In this document: positions 1 through 8,860 of the stretch, one piece after another
Position numbering within the stretch: the stretch's first letter is position 1
Layout: each line of letters begins with the position of its first letter
NCBI GenBank assembly: GCA_022561145.1
Contig: JADFRS010000018.1
Location: 1-35,813, forward strand
From: Gemmatimonadota bacterium
GTDB lineage: Bacteria > Gemmatimonadota > Gemmatimonadetes > Longimicrobiales > Gaopeijiaceae
Reading direction: 5' to 3'
DNA: 35,813 bases
The notes under the pieces: model-generated
Databases searched by the model: none
The model's input: only the letters and a program-made list of their open reading frames with translations
Told to the model about the DNA's origin: nothing
Made by a program: the position numbers and the translations under genes

Positions 1-1
1 G

Positions 2-382
2 GCGCGTACCCTCAAGGGTGCCCGAGAGCTGGAGCATGTGCTCGGATTCCAGGAGTTCCTCGACAGAGTCGAGTCCGATCACTTCAAGCGGATGGTCGAC
101 TCACCCCAGATGTTCGAGCGCTACCTACCCTACGCGATGGCTCTTGGCGTTGAAAAGCGGTGGGCCAAAGCCTTCGACGACATCTACCGTGAGCCCCCGG
201 ACTGGTACCGCGGGTCTCCTGGCATGCACTTCCGCCCGACGATTTTCGTCACGAACCTCGGCACCATGAGTTCGCAGGTGGGGTCCGCGATGGCCTCACA
301 GCCGCGAAGTAGCGGTGGCGGGGGGTTCTCGGGCGGCGGGGGCGGCGGCGGCTTTGGAGGGGGCGGTGGAGGGGGATTCTAG
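2..382 (+). CDS. DUF2207-family membrane protein, C-terminal part (5' end outside window)
   Basis: The reading frame is open from the first bases of the window, so only the last ~126 residues are visible. They contain a helical stretch (GFQEFLDRVESDHFKRM, then FERYLPYAMALGVEKRWAKA) of the kind that precedes the C-terminus of DUF2207/YciQ-like membrane proteins. A low-complexity tail of Gly with occasional Phe and Ser follows and runs to the stop. Such Gly-rich ends are common in that family, and their role is unknown. The membrane segments would lie upstream of the window. The stop codon shares the palindrome CTAG with the stop of the convergent carrier gene, so the two 3' ends overlap by four bases. 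The family call rests on remembered motif similarity, and the function is unknown. Confidence 0.7.
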   Translation, partial: ARTLKGARELEHVLGFQEFLDRVESDHFKRMVDSPQMFERYLPYAMALGVEKRWAKAFDDIYREPPDWYRGSPGMHFRPTIFVTNLGTMSSQVGSAMASQPRSSGGGGFSGGGGGGGFGGGGGGGF

Positions 383-1764
383 AGCGGACGCGTCGACACT
401 CTGGCCGCGTCCTTCGCCTGCTGCGCCCGACCCAGGGCCAGACAGAGCATAGCCCAGACGCCTGCTACCGGCACGATCGCGGCTGCAACCCAGGCCAACG
501 TCAGCCCCATGGCAGCGAACATGCCATCCACTCCCACCCCAGCCACATCACCGCCACGATATAGGAACACATCCACGAACGGCTTCGCCTTGTACTTCTC
601 AGACGTTGAGACGACGCTGAACAAGGTCTCCCGCGCAGGCCTCGCCACGGCGTACCGGGTAGCGCGATGCACCGCCTGGAAGACCGCCATGACACCGAAG
701 ACGGTCCAGGCCGAGAGAACCGCGAAGCCGGCCATGGTCACAATGGGCAAAATGACGAGCGTCCAGCCCACACCGATGCGCTTGATCACATGCGTGGTCA
801 CAAAAATCTGGACGAAGAGCGTGGCGCCTTGGGCGAGGGCGTCGAATTGAGCGAAACCCGTTACTCGTTGGCTGAACGTGTCTGTGTTGTCGAGGATGAT
901 GTTGGCCTGCGTGAAGTAGATCAGCGTATTCGAGATCGCCATCAGCACGATGTAGGCACCGATGCCCAGCAGATACGGCGAAGCCACAACGGCCTTGGCA
1001 CCATCCAAGAACGTCCCGCCGATGTTCGCCTGGCCGGCGGCCTCCCTCTCGCTAGCCCCCTGGTGGCCCTGGATGGCCGCCTCGTCACCGGTGAGCCGCG
1101 AATGTTCGGAGCCAAGCGCCAGGCGGTCCAGCGTGAGCATCACCGCGATGGCCATTCCGAAAAAAGCGGCTCCTGTCAACATGAGCCCCGCGGGGAGGTA
1201 CACTGAGTCTGTCATCCCACTGATCACGGCCGTCGCCGAGCCGCCGACCAGTGCCCCGAGCGTGCCCCCGATGCCGATGAAGGCGAACATCCTCTTGCCC
1301 TGGCGCATGTCGAAGATGTCCACCATGAACGCCCAGAAAACGCTGGTCACGAACAGATTGACTGTGCTGAGCCAGACGAAGAAGATGTAGCCCACATACC
1401 GCGCCACGGGCGTCTCGGTATCCGTGCCGATGAGTCCCCCTCCGGCGGCTCCGTCCGCGATCAGCATACCCGAAAACACGATCAGGCACCCGATCACGAA
1501 CAGGTAGGCGATCGGGATGAACCGGCGGCGGTTCGTTCTCGCCACGAGCCCACCGAACGCGAGGACGAACAAGAGTGACACTACCGCAGTCCCCACGAAG
1601 AGCCAGCGGAGCTCGCCCATCCCCCTGGCGACCCCCATCGCGTCCCGTACCGGACGGAGGAAGAAATAACCGCACAAGATGCAGAAGAAGTAGACAGCCG
1701 ACAGGAGGGCGAGCGGCCGCTCCGCCTTCTTGAAGTTCAGGATTCGTGATACGGTATCGGCCAC
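379..1764 (-). CDS. Npt1/Npt2-type nucleotide carrier-like MFS transporter
   Basis: This is a polytopic inner-membrane protein of about 461 residues with roughly twelve hydrophobic segments. It opens with a short amphipathic leader, then a first membrane segment ending in YFFLRPVRDAMG. That is the signature of the Npt1/Npt2 (ATP:ADP antiporter-like) branch of carriers, which is frequent in free-living bacteria where the substrate is unproven. Energy parasitism should not be assumed from the family name. I chose the GTG at 1764 because AAGGA lies ten bases upstream and because it leaves the usual ~15 residues before the first membrane helix. The frame is open to a GTG at 1827, which would add 21 atypical residues. 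The gene stands alone and converges with the DUF2207 gene. Confidence 0.72.
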   Translation of the reverse strand: MADTVSRILNFKKAERPLALLSAVYFFCILCGYFFLRPVRDAMGVARGMGELRWLFVGTAVVSLLFVLAFGGLVARTNRRRFIPIAYLFVIGCLIVFSGMLIADGAAGGGLIGTDTETPVARYVGYIFFVWLSTVNLFVTSVFWAFMVDIFDMRQGKRMFAFIGIGGTLGALVGGSATAVISGMTDSVYLPAGLMLTGAAFFGMAIAVMLTLDRLALGSEHSRLTGDEAAIQGHQGASEREAAGQANIGGTFLDGAKAVVASPYLLGIGAYIVLMAISNTLIYFTQANIILDNTDTFSQRVTGFAQFDALAQGATLFVQIFVTTHVIKRIGVGWTLVILPIVTMAGFAVLSAWTVFGVMAVFQAVHRATRYAVARPARETLFSVVSTSEKYKAKPFVDVFLYRGGDVAGVGVDGMFAAMGLTLAWVAAAIVPVAGVWAMLCLALGRAQQAKDAARVSTRPL

Positions 1765-1920
1765 CTTGTTCGCGTCCTTGCGATGAGGGGGATTCAAGCC
1801 TTCAGCCGGGCAACCTAAGGTTACCACACGCTCGACGCACCGCCTTCAGGCGTTGGGGCAGATGACGGCCCGTCAGGGGTGTGATGCTGGCCACGGACCG
1901 GACGAAGGGGAGGTTGCATC

Positions 1921-2043
1921 GTGGCCCGAGTATTGATCGTCGAAGATGAACCTACCGATCAGCTACTCCTGCACTCCATCCTCAAGGAAGTTGGGCACGA
2001 GATCTACATGGCCCGTGACGGTGAGCATGCCTTCCGTAAGTGA
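1921..2043 (+). pseudogene. Truncated response-regulator receiver domain (40 codons)
   Basis: A GTG start preceded by a strong ribosome-binding site (AAGGGGAGG at 1905-1913) opens a frame that begins ARVLIVEDEPTDQLLL and continues through KEVGHEIYMARDGEHAF. That is the first beta strand, acidic pocket and first two helices of a CheY-type receiver domain. A TGA then ends it after 40 residues, before the phospho-acceptor Asp and the conserved Thr and Lys. The DNA that follows is the 3' end of the convergent M28 peptidase gene, and no frame there restores the domain. This looks like the 5' remnant of a response-regulator gene whose remainder was deleted. The intact translation signals suggest recent loss, although a translated micro-protein cannot be excluded. 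Confidence 0.7.
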
Positions 2044-2058
2044 GGAGGACGCCACCCG

Positions 2059-3558
2059 TCAGCGACGCTGCCTTCCCCGACGGCCGTCCTCCCACTCCTC
2101 CCACACGTTGAACGTCCTCATCTGCTGCTCCAGATCGGTACTCGCGACCAGGCGGTCGATCTCGGCGCGCGTCTGGCGCCGCCATGGCGCGGGACCCGTC
2201 GCGAATCCGTAGGTCACTGCGGCCACGATGGCTGCGTTCAGGCGCAGCGTGCGCACATCACACTGTTCGAACTGATCTGAAGAGGCGTGATAATTCGGCC
2301 CGTACGTGGCCGGCTCCTGGTTCCCCACCAGGTTCGCCACACCGTGCATCATGAAATCGAAATTGTCCGTGCCGACGATGGGCACATCGATATTCGTGAA
2401 TGGGCCCAACCCCCGCACCGGCCCCAGCCTGCGTTCGAGGCCCGCCAGGACCTCCGGGCGCCCCCCGGTGAAGAATCCGTTGATCAGCCCGCAGCCGATG
2501 TCGAAGGACATCGCCATGACGTGACGATCGAGCTCACGCTCATGTCTTCGGGTGTAGGCACCGGATCCCTGGAGTCCCTCCTCCTCGCCATTCCAGAGCG
2601 CAAAGCGAATGGTCCGTTCGGGCCGGATGCCGAGCCGCTGCATCTGCCGGGCCACATCGATGACGAGGGCCACGTTGGCACCGTTGTCCAGGGCACCGCC
2701 GCCCAAATCCCACGAATCGATGTGCGCGCCCACCACGACGATCTCGTCGGCACGGGTGGAGCCTCGGATTTCGGCGATCACGTTGTGGCTCTCGTACGGT
2801 CCACCGATCTCGAGATCCAGGTTGAGCGTCAGCGTGAGTGACCGGCCCGCATTCAACAAAGCGAGCGCACGGGTGGCCGGCCCCCGGTCCATGATGGCCA
2901 TGGGCCTCGCGAGGTCACCCATGAGAGATGAGTTGTGGCGGTACAGGATGCCCTCCGCCCTCGAGCCCATGTAAATCACGCCACGGGCACCCGCGTCCAC
3001 CGCCCGCCGCTCGGTGAGGTAGGCCTCACCGTATTCGCGGAAAAGGCCATCGATGTCGAGGAGCGTGGGGGTAGCCACGAGAATGAAGGCCCCCTGGACG
3101 GAGGCCCCGGCCCGGGCGAAATCGTCGTCGGTCCCGAAGCCGACAGAAATCAGCGGCGCGGTGACCCCACCTCGCGCCGTAGGGGTCGAAAAGGGCATCG
3201 CGGCCATGCGGGCGGGAAAGGCGATGCCATCTCCCCGGACCTCGGCAGAGGAGGACCGCTCCAGCCACAGCCGTGGCATGGTGAACGCCTCGCGCGACAC
3301 CGAGACCCCCGCCTCCCTAAATCGCTCGAGGCCCCAGAACACGGCGTCACGGTTGGCGGCCGAGGCGGTCGGGCGGCCCCCTATCTCCTGGGTGAGTGAC
3401 ATCAGGTCGGTCACCAGCGGCGTGTCGCCGAGCATCGCAGCGATCAGGCGTCCCATATCGGACTCCTGGCGGTCGACGCGCTGTGCATACAGAGTCGACG
3501 CTCCGAGGAAAAGCACCGTCAAACTCACTGCTAGGACGTTCACAAGGCGAAGGCTCAT
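2059..3558 (-). CDS. Secreted M28-family zinc peptidase (carboxypeptidase Q-like)
   Basis: This 499-residue protein has an N-terminal Sec signal (hydrophobic residues 7-20, cleavage likely after STLYA-Q), so it should act in the periplasm or outside. A PA-like insert occupies about residues 125-245, and the C-terminal half is the di-zinc M28 catalytic domain. The expected metal ligands and catalytic acids are present: His279 in GAHIDSWD, Asp291 in ALDNGAN, Glu325/Glu326 in NGEEEGLQGS, Asp353 in SFDIG and His424 in NYHASSDQF. The enzyme is therefore predicted to be an active aminopeptidase or dipeptidase; substrate preference cannot be read from sequence. A GGAG lies a few bases before the ATG. 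The gene is single, divergent from the damaged receiver gene at 3806. Confidence 0.88.
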   Translation of the reverse strand: MSLRLVNVLAVSLTVLFLGASTLYAQRVDRQESDMGRLIAAMLGDTPLVTDLMSLTQEIGGRPTASAANRDAVFWGLERFREAGVSVSREAFTMPRLWLERSSSAEVRGDGIAFPARMAAMPFSTPTARGGVTAPLISVGFGTDDDFARAGASVQGAFILVATPTLLDIDGLFREYGEAYLTERRAVDAGARGVIYMGSRAEGILYRHNSSLMGDLARPMAIMDRGPATRALALLNAGRSLTLTLNLDLEIGGPYESHNVIAEIRGSTRADEIVVVGAHIDSWDLGGGALDNGANVALVIDVARQMQRLGIRPERTIRFALWNGEEEGLQGSGAYTRRHERELDRHVMAMSFDIGCGLINGFFTGGRPEVLAGLERRLGPVRGLGPFTNIDVPIVGTDNFDFMMHGVANLVGNQEPATYGPNYHASSDQFEQCDVRTLRLNAAIVAAVTYGFATGPAPWRRQTRAEIDRLVASTDLEQQMRTFNVWEEWEDGRRGRQRR

Positions 3559-3805
3559 GGTTCGCTCCGGCTACCTACAGGATGATCCTGGTCCAGCGCG
3601 CCAAGAGGAAGCAAGGTGTGGGGCGGCCAGGGGACCGGCAAGCGGGCTGGACCGGCTCGCCGGCCGAGTCCGACGTGCGGTCAACCTCGTTCCGGGCTCT
3701 CGGGGAGGTATCATGGGGATGGCTTTCGCGGCCAGCGTACGCCGACTCAAGAACGGCGGCAGACACCCGACAATAGGAACAACGCGTCTGGCGGGATGGA
3801 AGACA

Positions 3806-4211
3806 ATGACAGACAAGAAAATCCTACTCGTCGATGACGAAGTGGACGTTCTTCGCGTGTTCGCAAGGGCGTTGGGGAAAATCGGTTACACGGTATACAC
3901 CGCAGTCAGGGGAAGCGCGGCGCTCGAAATCCTGAGAAATGAGACAATCCAGGTGATGTTCTTCGACCTGAACATGCCGGAGATGAACGGCCTGGAGTTG
4001 TGCCGCAGAGCGCGAAAGGAATTTCCCACGGCCGTGATCCACGCCGTTACGGGTTACGGCGCCACTCTTCGAGTCGGCGGCCTGCCGGGAGGCCGGGTTC
4101 GACCACTATTACACGAAACCGGTCGAGCTCGACATGCTGATCGCGGCTGCGGAGTCCGCCTTCGAGAAGATGGAGCGCGGGGGGAGTAGCAAACCCTCGA
4201 CTGTCGCCTAG
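3806..4211 (+). pseudogene. Frameshifted single-domain response regulator (CheY-like)
   Basis: The ATG at 3806 (GGAAG just upstream) begins a receiver domain: acidic pair Asp10/Asp11 in LLVDDE, phospho-acceptor Asp54 in FFDLNMPEMNG, and a switch strand ending in AVTGYGA. At about 4064 the frame is lost. One base further on, the frame starting at 4065 continues the same domain with LFESAACREAGFDHYYTKPV, including the conserved Lys-Pro, and runs through a last helix to TAG at 4209-4211. Without the shift, translation would give an unrelated Arg-rich tail ending at 4189. One extra base near 4048-4065 explains everything. No slippery heptamer is visible, so I read this as a real frameshift mutation or a sequencing/assembly error rather than programmed recoding. 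No output domain is present in either frame. Confidence 0.75.
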
Positions 4212-4220
4212 CCCGAGGCC

Positions 4221-5540
4221 CTACCGCAACTCCACCACTCCACGCAGCACGGCAGGGTCGCCGTCGATCGGCATGGAGGGCTCGAGACCCAGCAGCCCGG
4301 CGATCCACGGGTAGACATGGATGTTCTCGAAGCGAGGGATCGTCCGGCCGGCCTCGATGCCCGGGCCCATGGCCAGAAAGACCGCGTGCATGGCTTCGTC
4401 GGCGGGGTCCCACCCGTGGTTCCAGCTGTAGGGTGTGCCACCTCTCCAACGGTCCGTGACCTCCCACCCCAAGTCCGGCACGATGATGATGTCCCCCAGA
4501 CGCCGGTCGCCGACGAAATGCATCCGCTCTGGAAGCCCATCGAACGTGTAGACCTTCGCTCGAGGCAGGGCCTTGGTGAGCTGGTCCTTCAATTCTGTAC
4601 GCTCTTGGTCCGTGCCGTCGAGGTATATCAGCGTGACGGCTCCCTTCTCCCCGAACCGCAGTCCATCGAGGTCGATGAAGTCCTCGAGGTAGTAAATCTG
4701 GTCGGGCCCAAGCTTCGCCATGCCATGGTCCGACACGACGACTACGTAGACCTGGTCTGAGTGGGGTAGGGTGGCGATCCCGTCCAGGAGTTGTCCGATC
4801 GCCCAATCGATCGAGCGCACGGCCTCGGCCATTTCGGGACTCTCGGGCGCAAAATTGTGGCCTACCTGATCGGCGTCCTCGAAGTAAAGCGTGAGAATGT
4901 GAGGTCGCGTGCGCACCGGCTCGGCCAACCACGCGAGCACCTGCTTTGCGCGATCGGCGTCGGGCACATCCCCGTCGAAGGTGCGCCAGTGCGTGGGGCG
5001 CACTCCCCGGATGTCGGCCTCCGAGCCAACCCAAAAGAACGCCGCGGAAACCATGCCCCGCTGCTCCGCCAATACCCAGAGTGGCTCGCCTCCGTACCAG
5101 GTGCCGTCTCCCACCTTTTCGCGGTCGAGGTACACGTAGGCCTCGTCGCGTTCCGGATCGTAGAAGCGATTGCTGATGAGGCCGTGCCTCGTAGGATACA
5201 TTCCGGTTGCGATCGAGTAGTGGTTGCTGAAGGTCTTCACGGGGAACACGGGAATCATGGCCTCCGCCCTGACACCCCCGTAGATGATGCGCCGCAGGTT
5301 CGGGACATCGAATCGGTCCAAGTACTCGTGGCCGAAGCCGTCGAGCGAGATGAGTACGACGTACGGGGCGTTGTCGTGGCGCTCATGGTTCACGCCACCC
5401 GAGCCTTCGGCGAGCAGGGGGAAGACGTCCTCGCCACGCGTCGATCCAGGGTTCCCGGCCTGCGGTCCGCACGCGCCGGCCACCACCGCCAGGAGGGTCG
5501 TCGCCCCCGCGGCAGCCCGTCCGAACGAGCGCCGCGTCAT
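4221..5540 (-). CDS. Exported alkaline-phosphatase-superfamily phosphodiesterase (ENPP-like)
   Basis: This 439-residue protein belongs to the nucleotide pyrophosphatase/phosphodiesterase branch of the alkaline phosphatase superfamily. The two-metal site is complete: Asp67 in LISLDG, nucleophile Thr103 in PVKTFSNH, Asp224 and His228 in DADQVGH, Asp271/His272 in SDHGM, and His375 in WNHGW. The N-terminus has a twin-arginine start (TRRSFGR), a hydrophobic run and a possible lipobox ending at Cys24, so it is probably exported, perhaps by Tat and as a lipoprotein. Likely substrates are phosphodiester or pyrophosphate bonds of nucleotides or lipids. Its ATG shares one base with the pdhC stop (TGATG), so it is translated with the pyruvate dehydrogenase operon, although no metabolic link is obvious. 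It converges with the frameshifted receiver gene nine bases away. Confidence 0.88.
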   Translation of the reverse strand: MTRRSFGRAAAGATTLLAVVAGACGPQAGNPGSTRGEDVFPLLAEGSGGVNHERHDNAPYVVLISLDGFGHEYLDRFDVPNLRRIIYGGVRAEAMIPVFPVKTFSNHYSIATGMYPTRHGLISNRFYDPERDEAYVYLDREKVGDGTWYGGEPLWVLAEQRGMVSAAFFWVGSEADIRGVRPTHWRTFDGDVPDADRAKQVLAWLAEPVRTRPHILTLYFEDADQVGHNFAPESPEMAEAVRSIDWAIGQLLDGIATLPHSDQVYVVVVSDHGMAKLGPDQIYYLEDFIDLDGLRFGEKGAVTLIYLDGTDQERTELKDQLTKALPRAKVYTFDGLPERMHFVGDRRLGDIIIVPDLGWEVTDRWRGGTPYSWNHGWDPADEAMHAVFLAMGPGIEAGRTIPRFENIHVYPWIAGLLGLEPSMPIDGDPAVLRGVVELR

Positions 5541-6817
5541 CAGAGCAGGATCGTGGCGGGCTCCTCGAGCATACCGCGCAGGGTCGCCAGAAATCGAGCC
5601 CCCAGCGCGCCGTCGATCACCCGGTGATCGCAGCTCATGGTGATGCGCATGCGGGGCCGGACCTGAACCTCGCCGTCGACCACCACCGGTGTATCCTCCA
5701 CACCACCCACCGCAAGGATGCCGGCCTCCGGCGGATTGATCACCGCGGTGAATTCATGGATGCCGAGCATGCCCAAGTTGGAGATAGAAAACGTCGCGCC
5801 GGTGTACTCCTCGGGCATCAGCTTCTTCTCGCGCGCTCGACCAGCCAACTCGCGAATCTCGACACCGATGTCCGCCACGCCCTTCAGGTGCGCGTCGCGG
5901 ATCACCGGCGTGATCAGGCCGTCGTCGATGGCCACCGCGACCCCGATGTGAACCCTGTTGAAGCGCCGCACGGAGTCGCCCATCCAGTGTGCGTTGCAGT
6001 CCGGGTGACGCCTCAACGCTGCGGCCGTGGCTCGAATGATCAAGTCGTTGATCGACATCTTGCGGCCTTCGGCTTCCAGCATCGCGTTGATGCGCTTGCG
6101 GGCCTCCAGCGCGCGTGTCATGTCCACGTCGACCGTGAGGAAGAAGTGCGGGACAGGTCCGATCGATTCCACGAGGCGCCGCGCGATCGTCTTCCGCATC
6201 TGCGTGAGCGGAACGTCCTCGTAGTCGGCATCGGAGGCCGGAGGGGCAGCCGTCGCGGGTGCGGGCGTTCCTGCCGGAGCGGCCGGTCCAACACCCTCGA
6301 GCGCCACCTCCACGTCCTTCTTGACGATGCGGCCCCCGGGACCTGACCCAGCCACGGACGCGAGGTCCAACCCCGCCTCGGCGGCCAAGCGGCGGGCCAC
6401 CGGCGACGCCTTGATGCGCCCGTTGCCGGCCCCATTCACCTCAGGCGCGGCTGCGGTCTCGGCGGCCTTTGTCGCAGGCGCGGCCGCCCCTACCTCGGTC
6501 ACCTCGCTCGCGTCCTGCGCGGGTGGCGGTGCGGCGGAAGCCCCTGCTCCACCGCTGTCGTACTCGGAGATATCCTCGTCAGCGGCGGCAATCACGGCGA
6601 TCACGTCTCCCACGGGCGCCGTTTCACCCTCACCGACCAGGATCCTGCGAAGCAGCCCGTCGCCCCGAGCGACCAACTCCATGGTCGCCTTATCGGTTTC
6701 GATCTCGGCCAAGATCTCCCCGGCCGTGACGGAGTCACCTTCGGCCTTGAGCCACTTCACGACCTGCCCCTCCTCCATGGTCGGGGAGAGCGCCTCCATG
6801 TGAACCTTGGTCGCCAT
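5540..6817 (-). CDS. pdhC: Pyruvate dehydrogenase complex E2, dihydrolipoamide acetyltransferase
   Basis: This E2 core transfers acetyl groups from the lipoyl arm to CoA. It has one N-terminal lipoyl domain (residues 1-78, lipoylated Lys43 in ETDKATM), an Ala/Pro-rich linker, a peripheral-subunit-binding domain (about 136-174, SPVARRLAAEAGLD), a second linker and the catalytic domain. The active-site motif DHRVIDG is near the C-terminus, with His398 and Asp402. At 425 residues it is a typical single-lipoyl E2. It follows pdhB after eight bases and its stop overlaps the start of the phosphodiesterase gene. A 2-oxoglutarate or branched-chain E2 is less likely because the E1 is a split alpha/beta type with lipA alongside, but a branched-chain specificity cannot be fully excluded. 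Confidence 0.93.
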   Translation of the reverse strand: MATKVHMEALSPTMEEGQVVKWLKAEGDSVTAGEILAEIETDKATMELVARGDGLLRRILVGEGETAPVGDVIAVIAAADEDISEYDSGGAGASAAPPPAQDASEVTEVGAAAPATKAAETAAAPEVNGAGNGRIKASPVARRLAAEAGLDLASVAGSGPGGRIVKKDVEVALEGVGPAAPAGTPAPATAAPPASDADYEDVPLTQMRKTIARRLVESIGPVPHFFLTVDVDMTRALEARKRINAMLEAEGRKMSINDLIIRATAAALRRHPDCNAHWMGDSVRRFNRVHIGVAVAIDDGLITPVIRDAHLKGVADIGVEIRELAGRAREKKLMPEEYTGATFSISNLGMLGIHEFTAVINPPEAGILAVGGVEDTPVVVDGEVQVRPRMRITMSCDHRVIDGALGARFLATLRGMLEEPATILL

Positions 6818-6825
6818 ACTCAGCG

Positions 6826-7803
6826 CTACCTGTACAACACGCGGTGGCAGGCTTCCACCACCCGGGGCACGCTGGGTTTGGTCATGGCCTCGAGCTTCTT
6901 GTTGTATGGCATGGGGATGTCCGCCTGGGTCACCCGCAACACGGGCGCGTCCAGGTCGTCGAACGCCTCCTCCTGGAGGATCGCGACGATCTGGGCGCCG
7001 ACGCCGAGGTAGGGCCAGCCCTCTTCGACATAGATGGCCCGGTTTGTCTTGTGCACCGACGCGAGCATGGCCTCGACGTCCAGCGGGCGAAGCGAGCGTA
7101 AGTCGAGCACATCGGCCTCGATTCCGTCCTTGGCCATCTGGGAAGCCGCCCGCAAGCAGAGATGGACCATACTACCATGTGTGATGATCGAGACGTCACC
7201 CCCTTCCCGCTTGAGGTCCGCCACCCCCAGAGGGATCACGAAGTCGTCCTCTTCGGGCACTTCGCCCTTGATGTTGTAAAGCAGCTCGCCCTCCATGAAC
7301 ACAACCGGGTCGTCGTCTCGAATGGCTGCCTTGAGGAGGCCCTTTGCGTCGGCCGGAGTCGCGGGCGTGACGAGCTTCACGCCTGGTGCGTGCACGTACC
7401 AGGTCTCGCACGCCTGCGAGTGCTGGGCACCGAGCTGCAGCGCCGCGCCCGTGGGACCGCGGAATACCATCGGGATGTTGATCTGACCCCCGCTCATGTG
7501 GAGCATCTTGGCCGCGCCATTGATGACCTGATCTAGCGCGAGCAGCGAGAAGTTGAAGGTCATGAATTCGACCACCGGCCTCAGGCCGACCATGGCAGCT
7601 CCCACACCCAAGCCGGTGAAGCCCAGCTCGGATATGGGGGTGTCGACCACCCGCATGTCGCCGAACGTATCGAGAAGTCCCTTGGACACCTTATAGGCGC
7701 CATCGTACTCGGCCACCTCTTCGCCCAATAGGAAGACGGAGTCGTCCCGCTCCATCTCCTCGGCGAGCGCCTGGTTGAGCGCCTCTCTATACGTCAGTTC
7801 CAC
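6826..7803 (-). CDS. pdhB: Pyruvate dehydrogenase E1 component, beta subunit
   Basis: This 325-residue protein is the beta half of the thiamine-diphosphate-dependent E1, which decarboxylates pyruvate and acetylates the lipoyl arm of E2. The N-terminal pyrimidine-binding domain shows LLGEEVAEYDGAYKVSKGL and the conserved DTPISELGFTGLGVGAA, and the C-terminal transketolase domain has the usual EGWPYLGVGAQI end region. The start is a GTG that overlaps the last 17 bases of pdhA, so the two subunits are translationally coupled. Coupling fits the need for equal amounts in the alpha2-beta2 heterotetramer. The family also includes branched-chain E1 beta. The pyruvate assignment follows from the gene set and is the most common for this arrangement. 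Confidence 0.93.
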   Translation of the reverse strand: MELTYREALNQALAEEMERDDSVFLLGEEVAEYDGAYKVSKGLLDTFGDMRVVDTPISELGFTGLGVGAAMVGLRPVVEFMTFNFSLLALDQVINGAAKMLHMSGGQINIPMVFRGPTGAALQLGAQHSQACETWYVHAPGVKLVTPATPADAKGLLKAAIRDDDPVVFMEGELLYNIKGEVPEEDDFVIPLGVADLKREGGDVSIITHGSMVHLCLRAASQMAKDGIEADVLDLRSLRPLDVEAMLASVHKTNRAIYVEEGWPYLGVGAQIVAILQEEAFDDLDAPVLRVTQADIPMPYNKKLEAMTKPSVPRVVEACHRVLYR

Positions 7804-8860
7804 GATCTCGTCCGTCGAAGAAGAGGCGTCCGTTCGGATTGATCTCCGAATACACGTGCTCGTACAGGGTGGCAGGGTCCGGCTCGGGGGCGGCTTCGGC
7901 GAAATCCGCTGCCGCCTGCACCTCCTGCTTGACCTCGGTGTCCATCGCCTCCAACTCGGCTTGTGTCAGCAACTCGGCCGCCAGGAGGCGCTCTTTGAGA
8001 ATCACGATCGGATCGTCGTGCTCCGTCTTCTCGGAGACCTCCTCCTTGGAGCGATACGTGCCCGACACCGGGTCGGACATCGAATGGCCCTTGAAGCGGT
8101 AGGTCTGCGCGTCCACGAACTGCGGGCCGCCCCCGTCCCTGACCTTCTCGTACAACTCGGAGAAGGTCCAGTAGGTCTCCATGACATCCTGCCCATTCAG
8201 GATCGTGGCCGGAATGCCATAGACAGCCGATTTTTCGGCTATCGGAGTCTGCGACACCCGGCTGAATTTCGTGCCCATGCCGTAGTCGTTGTTCTCGACC
8301 ACATAGACCACCGGCAACTGCCAGACGGCGGCCATGTTCATGGACTCGTGGAAGGCACCCTGATTTACCGCCGCGTCTCCCATGAAGCAGACACACACAC
8401 GGTCCTGGCCCCGGTACTTGATGGCCCACGCGATCCCCAGGGCCAGAGCGGTCTGGGCTCCCACGATCCCATGGCCGCCCATGAAGCCCTTGTTCGCGCC
8501 GAACATGTGCATGGACCCTCCCATGCCTCCCGAGGCGCCCGCCGCCTTCCCGTACAGTTCAGCCATCACGGCTTCGGGTGGCAGGCCCTTCGCCAGGGCC
8601 TGGGTATGCTCTCGATACGCGCTGATGGCGTAGTCGTCCTCGCGGAGTGGAAGGATGCTTCCGGCCGCGAGCCCCTCCTGGCCGATGTGCAGGTGGCAGA
8701 AGCCGCCGATCTTGCCGATGGCGTACGCCTCCTCGGCCTTCTCCTCGAAGCGTCGGTAGAGTAGCATCTGGCGGAGGAAGTGCAGCAACTGCTCGCGCGC
8801 GAACCCGTCCAGGCCTTCGCTCTTGGCCTGCGACTCGGCAATGGTGCCACGCCCCTCCAT
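7787..8860 (-). CDS. pdhA: Pyruvate dehydrogenase E1 component, alpha subunit
   Basis: This is a 357-residue TPP-binding E1 alpha. The diphosphate-Mg binding motif runs from GDAAVNQGAFHESMNMA (Asp162) to VVENNDYGMGT, and the glycine-rich GASGGMGGSMHMF and the RFKGHSMSDPV phosphorylation-loop region are both present. The reading frame is open far upstream, but that extension is out-of-frame lipA sequence. The ATG at 8860 is preferred because it starts the family's natural N-terminus and shares one base with the lipA stop (TGATG). Its own stop lies inside pdhB. It works with PdhB and PdhC, and the E3 (lipoamide dehydrogenase) subunit must be encoded elsewhere. Confidence 0.94.
   Translation of the reverse strand: MEGRGTIAESQAKSEGLDGFAREQLLHFLRQMLLYRRFEEKAEEAYAIGKIGGFCHLHIGQEGLAAGSILPLREDDYAISAYREHTQALAKGLPPEAVMAELYGKAAGASGGMGGSMHMFGANKGFMGGHGIVGAQTALALGIAWAIKYRGQDRVCVCFMGDAAVNQGAFHESMNMAAVWQLPVVYVVENNDYGMGTKFSRVSQTPIAEKSAVYGIPATILNGQDVMETYWTFSELYEKVRDGGGPQFVDAQTYRFKGHSMSDPVSGTYRSKEEVSEKTEHDDPIVILKERLLAAELLTQAELEAMDTEVKQEVQAAADFAEAAPEPDPATLYEHVYSEINPNGRLFFDGRDRGTDV

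Noticed and set aside
301-379. GGC/GGG-rich tract that looks like a simple repeat
   Set aside because: It is the coding sequence of the Gly-rich tail of the DUF2207 protein, ordinary for that family.
3559-3805. 247-base intergenic stretch between the M28 gene and the frameshifted receiver, tested for RNA genes or a regulator
   Set aside because: Only a small local palindrome (AGGATGATCCT) and no convincing promoter, tRNA or conserved RNA shape could be seen.
4048-4070. Programmed ribosomal frameshift in the receiver gene
   Set aside because: No slippery heptamer, no internal Shine-Dalgarno at a suitable distance and no clear downstream structure. Mutation or error is simpler.
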